Shown one piece after another: positions 5,099-7,755 of a stretch of DNA of 7,755 bases. The stretch's first letter is position 1. Every line of letters begins with the position of its first letter. This DNA is from Alphaproteobacteria bacterium. GTDB lineage: Bacteria > Pseudomonadota > Alphaproteobacteria > Rhizobiales > Rhizobiaceae. The position numbers and the translations under genes were made by a program. The notes under the pieces were generated by a model, which did no database searches, was not told where the DNA came from, and was given only the letters and a program-made list of their open reading frames with translations. The stretch is taken from assembly GCA_017308345.1 (NCBI GenBank), contig JAFKFE010000207.1, positions 1 through 7,755 of the forward strand, in the 5' to 3' direction.

Positions 5099-5997
5099 TG
5101 GCAAGCACGAACCACCTCAGCGATCCGGTGACCTTTGGCGAGGACCTCGCCGGCAACCTGCAGCGCGTGCTCGAGATCGCGCCGGAGCATTGCCGTGACT
5201 GCGCCGACTATCACATACGCTGCGTCGCCCATCGCGCGACGGGCGAGCGCTTCGGCATCGATTTCGACCGTCCGGAGCTGGTGGCGGTGCTTGGGGATCT
5301 TGCCGGCCGGCGGCTTGCGGAACGGCCCGGCAGGCTGGACATCGTCATCGCCGGCTCGGCCGACACCGGCGTGCTTGCGACCGTTGCCCACGCGGTGTCG
5401 CTGCTTGGCGAGGCGGCGCTGGCGCGCTGCCGTTTCACGGTGCTGGACCTGTGCCCGACGCCGCTTCTCCTGTGCCGGCATTTCGCCGCGGAGCATGGTC
5501 TCGATTTCGCCAGCGCGGCGGTCGACCTCACGGCGCCCGGGGAAAGATTCCCGGCCGACATCCTGGTCATGCACAGCGTCTTCCGCTTCATCGACAGCCG
5601 CCTGCAGCCGGCGGTGCTGAAGGAACTCGGCTCCTGGCTGAAGCCCGGCGGCGCGATGGTGTTTTCGAACCGCATCAAGACGCGCACGAGCGAGGAGACC
5701 AAGGCCGACATCGCCAAGCGCGGCGCCGCCAACGCGCTGTTCGGAGCGATGGCCGAGCGCGGCGAGATCAAGGTCGCGGGCGACCCCGGCGCCGTGATGA
5801 AACGGCTGGAGCGCGCGCTCTACGACGACGAGAGCCGCGTCGGCGAGTTCAGGACCGCTGACGAACTGAAGAGCCTCCTTGCGGGCGGGCCGCTGCCGCT
5901 TACGCATTTCGACGAGATCGTGTGTGAGATCGGTGGCGGCGATCGCCCGCGCTACAGGCGCAAGCGCGTTCTGGCCGTGCTCACCGCTCCCGGCTGA
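5098..5997 (+). CDS. Class I SAM-dependent methyltransferase-like protein, 299 aa
   Basis: Predicted cytosolic methyltransferase with a Rossmann fold at about 78-195. Motif I is LDIVIAGSADTGVLA (80-94), which keeps a Gly-rich loop but departs from the usual E/DxGxGxG. D117 in FTVLDLCPTPLLL is the likely acidic residue binding the SAM ribose. ADILVMHSVFRFID (153-166) matches motif IV/post-II, and LKPGGAMVFSNR (181-192) is a clear post-core strand. An N-terminal region of about 75 residues carries C32, C35 and C42 (HCRDCADYHIRC), and a ~100-residue C-terminal part is largely helical and charged; both may form the acceptor pocket. The GTG start overlaps the stop of ATP-grasp gene B (TAGTG), with AAGGA (5084-5088) 9 bases upstream, so translational coupling is likely. 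The gene converges on the transporter gene. The acceptor is unknown; the coupling suggests it acts on the ligase product or its precursor. Catalytic activity is likely but not proven, given the altered motif I. Confidence 0.85.
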   Translation: MASTNHLSDPVTFGEDLAGNLQRVLEIAPEHCRDCADYHIRCVAHRATGERFGIDFDRPELVAVLGDLAGRRLAERPGRLDIVIAGSADTGVLATVAHAVSLLGEAALARCRFTVLDLCPTPLLLCRHFAAEHGLDFASAAVDLTAPGERFPADILVMHSVFRFIDSRLQPAVLKELGSWLKPGGAMVFSNRIKTRTSEETKADIAKRGAANALFGAMAERGEIKVAGDPGAVMKRLERALYDDESRVGEFRTADELKSLLAGGPLPLTHFDEIVCEIGGGDRPRYRRKRVLAVLTAPG

Positions 5998-6059
5998 ACG
6001 GAAACGCGCGGAAACAGAGGGTTGCAGCGGTTCGGCGATTCAAAGGCTGAAGGCCTAAA

Positions 6060-7755
6060 TCAGCGAAAGATCCCGGCGCCGAACACGCCGAACCGCAGCG
6101 GGCTGCCGATCAGCCCCTCGACCATCAGCGTCTGGAAGACGGCGACGGCGGCCAGGATCGCCGGCAGCCACAGCCAGCGCTCGGCGTAGGTCCTGCGCAT
6201 CAGCGCGAGGAAGCCGAGCGATGCCGGCATCAGCCCGATCACCGGCACGGCCGCGAGCAGCAGCGAGAAGGCGAGGCCCATGCCGGGCGACATCGAGGGC
6301 GAGGGTCCCGGCGGCTCGCGCCCGACGCGCCGGAGCGTGAACAGCGCCGCGGCGACCAGGATAATGGCGGCGACGATCGGCGCTATCTTGGACGTCCCCT
6401 CGAAATGCAGCGCGGCGACGATGGCCGCCAGGCCGACCAGCGCCATGCCGGCAAGCGTGGCGAACGCCATCGGGCGCGAGCGCTTCGTGACGCCCTGCGC
6501 GCCCTCGCGCGGGCGCCGCAGCCGCCAGAGCACGACGAGAAGCGCCGCGCCCAGGATCAGCACGCCGGGCCTGATCGCCGCTTCCGGCCCGAACACCTGC
6601 ATGGTCTTGGCAAGCGAATTCTCCACCATCGGGCCGATGATGAAGCCGAGCAGGAACGGCGCGCGCGGCAGGCCGGCGAGATAGAGCGCCACGCCCAGCA
6701 CCCCGCCCGCCGCGAACTGGGGCAGGTCGAGCGGATCGTTGGCCGTGCCCACGGCCGCAGTGGCGACGGCGACCAGCGCGAAGGCGGCGATCGCCTTCGG
6801 CCGGATGCCGGTGAAGCGCACCAGACAAGGCACCACCAGCAGGAACAGCGGGATGGTAACGAGGTTGGCCAGGATGACGGTCCAGCCGAAGGTCATCGCC
6901 GTCGGCAGCTGCGTGGTGAGCATCGAGGGGCCGACATCGAGGCCGAGCATGGCGAAGCCGCCGAGCAGGATCGCCATGCTGGAACTGCCGGGAATGCCGA
7001 GGAACACGGTGGGGATCAGCGCGCCGCCCTCCTTGGCGTTGTTGGCCGCCTCCGGCGCCACCACGCCGGCGATCGCGCCCTGGCCGAACGGCACGTCGCC
7101 GCCCTGGCGCGCGGACGCGTCGGCATAGGCGATCCACACCGCGATCGAGGAGCCGGCGCCCGGCATGATGCCGACGACGATGCCGATGATGGTCGAACGC
7201 AGCAGGACCATCCTGTGCCGGAAGGTTTCCAGCATGCCCGACAGCATGCGCGGCAGTTCGGCCACCGTGGGCGGCAGCCGCCTGTCGTCGGCCGAGCCGG
7301 CCAGCGCCAGCATCTCGGGAATGACGAACAGGCCGCCGATCACCGAGATCGTGTCGAGCCCGTCCCACAGCTCCAGCCGGCCGAAAGTGTAGCGAGCCTG
7401 CGCGGTGAGGGCGTCGATGCCGACGGTGGAGGCGAGCACGCCCAGCGCCGCGACGGCGAGCCCCGCGCTCGGCTGCCGGTCGGAGAGCGAGGAGACCAGC
7501 GCCAGCCCGAGCAGCGACAGCACCAGGAATTCCGGCGCGCCGAGGCTGCCGATCACCGGCCGCGCCACGGGCGCCGCCGCCATGAAGACGAGCGCGCCGA
7601 GCACGCCGCCCACCGACGACGCCGACAGGCTGGCGCCGAGCGCCTCGGCGCCCTTGCCCTTGCGCTGCAACTGGAAGCCGTCGATCGCGGTCGCGGCCTC
7701 CGAGGCTGAGGTCGGCAGGCCATAGGCGATCGGCGTGATCGAGCCCGAGGTGTGG
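6060..7755 (-). CDS. TctA-family permease of a tripartite tricarboxylate transporter, with C-terminal TctB-like domain (5' end outside window)
   Basis: Inner-membrane permease of the TTT family, which imports carboxylates such as citrate or other organic acids with a periplasmic TctC receptor. The gene enters from the right edge: the frame is open to 7755 and upstream of any start the residues YGLPTSASEAATAIDGFQLQ are already conserved TctA sequence, so the N-terminus (roughly 60-80 residues) is missing. In the 564 visible residues, the second-half signatures are PGAGSSIAVWIAY (198-210) and VVAPEAANNAKEGGALIP (231-248), followed by FLGIPGSSSMAILLGGF. The TctA part ends near visible residue 416. 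After a basic linker, residues 428-564 contain about four hydrophobic segments (429-449, 456-475, 491-518, 528-546) and a pattern like TctB: KIAPIVAA early, then a Gly-Phe-Leu plus RRTYAERWLW turn and a final helix. A normal TctA is about 500 residues, so this is long because of the extension. The TGA stop is at 6062-6060. The substrate is not predictable. Confidence 0.92.
   Translation of the reverse strand, partial: HTSGSITPIAYGLPTSASEAATAIDGFQLQRKGKGAEALGASLSASSVGGVLGALVFMAAAPVARPVIGSLGAPEFLVLSLLGLALVSSLSDRQPSAGLAVAALGVLASTVGIDALTAQARYTFGRLELWDGLDTISVIGGLFVIPEMLALAGSADDRRLPPTVAELPRMLSGMLETFRHRMVLLRSTIIGIVVGIMPGAGSSIAVWIAYADASARQGGDVPFGQGAIAGVVAPEAANNAKEGGALIPTVFLGIPGSSSMAILLGGFAMLGLDVGPSMLTTQLPTAMTFGWTVILANLVTIPLFLLVVPCLVRFTGIRPKAIAAFALVAVATAAVGTANDPLDLPQFAAGGVLGVALYLAGLPRAPFLLGFIIGPMVENSLAKTMQVFGPEAAIRPGVLILGAALLVVLWRLRRPREGAQGVTKRSRPMAFATLAGMALVGLAAIVAALHFEGTSKIAPIVAAIILVAAALFTLRRVGREPPGPSPSMSPGMGLAFSLLLAAVPVIGLMPASLGFLALMRRTYAERWLWLPAILAAVAVFQTLMVEGLIGSPLRFGVFGAGIFR

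Noticed and set aside
3980..5104. A 374-codon minus-strand open frame opposite ATP-grasp gene B
   Set aside because: It is compositionally typical of GC-rich antisense, has no recognisable motifs, and the plus strand has the ATP-grasp magnesium-site motif and a coupled downstream gene.
5999..6020. Direct GGAAAC repeats after the methyltransferase stop
   Set aside because: Only two short copies are present, no larger array exists, and chance is a sufficient explanation.
6041..6059. A small AGGC/GCCT hairpin between the convergent methyltransferase and transporter genes
   Set aside because: The stem is only 4 bp and the flanking T-run is three bases, too weak to call a terminator.
6405..7709. 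A 434-codon plus-strand open frame opposite the transporter gene
   Set aside because: The translation is Arg/His/Gln/Gly-rich with no fold pattern, while the minus strand carries clear TctA motifs along the same stretch.

Overview
The window looks like chromosomal DNA from a high-GC alphaproteobacterium, most likely Hyphomicrobiales (Mesorhizobium or a relative). The evidence is the strong GC bias at third codon positions, a fit to the rhizobial housekeeping promoter consensus upstream of the kamA-like gene, and a palindromic intergenic element at 453-502 of a type I recall as dispersed in Mesorhizobium and related genomes. I see no rRNA, tRNA, CRISPR, insertion sequence or phage gene. Seven protein genes are supported; the last runs off the right edge.

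Left block (1-1730): two small VOC-fold (glyoxalase/bleomycin-resistance superfamily) proteins flank a WYL-domain helix-turn-helix regulator. The regulator (minus) and the second VOC gene (plus) are divergent across a 111-bp spacer. This spacer holds a 26-bp near-perfect inverted repeat placed over a possible regulator -10 box and ribosome binding site, so local and autogenous control is likely. Both genes start at non-ATG codons and have an out-of-frame ATG nearby. The first VOC gene converges on the regulator, with the palindromic element between them.

Middle block (1731-5997): a KamA/EpmB-family radical SAM, PLP-dependent aminomutase is transcribed rightward from a good candidate promoter. 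It is followed, convergently, by an ATP-grasp ligase-like gene (A, minus strand). Across a 147-bp divergent spacer with a perfect 7-bp-arm palindrome lies a second, dissimilar ATP-grasp-like gene (B), whose stop codon overlaps the GTG start of a class I SAM-dependent methyltransferase. I cannot assign A, B and the methyltransferase to a named pathway. Together they form a compact ligase-ligase-methyltransferase cassette, which is the best candidate in the window for an undescribed biosynthetic or modification system.

Right block (6060-7755): the large membrane subunit of a tripartite tricarboxylate transporter (TctA family), minus strand, missing its N-terminus at the window edge. Its last ~137 residues form a four-helix extension resembling the small subunit TctB, so this appears to be a TctA-TctB fusion. 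No TctC-type binding protein is present in the window.

All gaps between genes are shorter than 150 bp. Bases 1-63 hold only the upstream region and ribosome binding site of the first VOC gene. Bases 5998-6059, between the convergent methyltransferase and transporter genes, hold nothing I can call with confidence.
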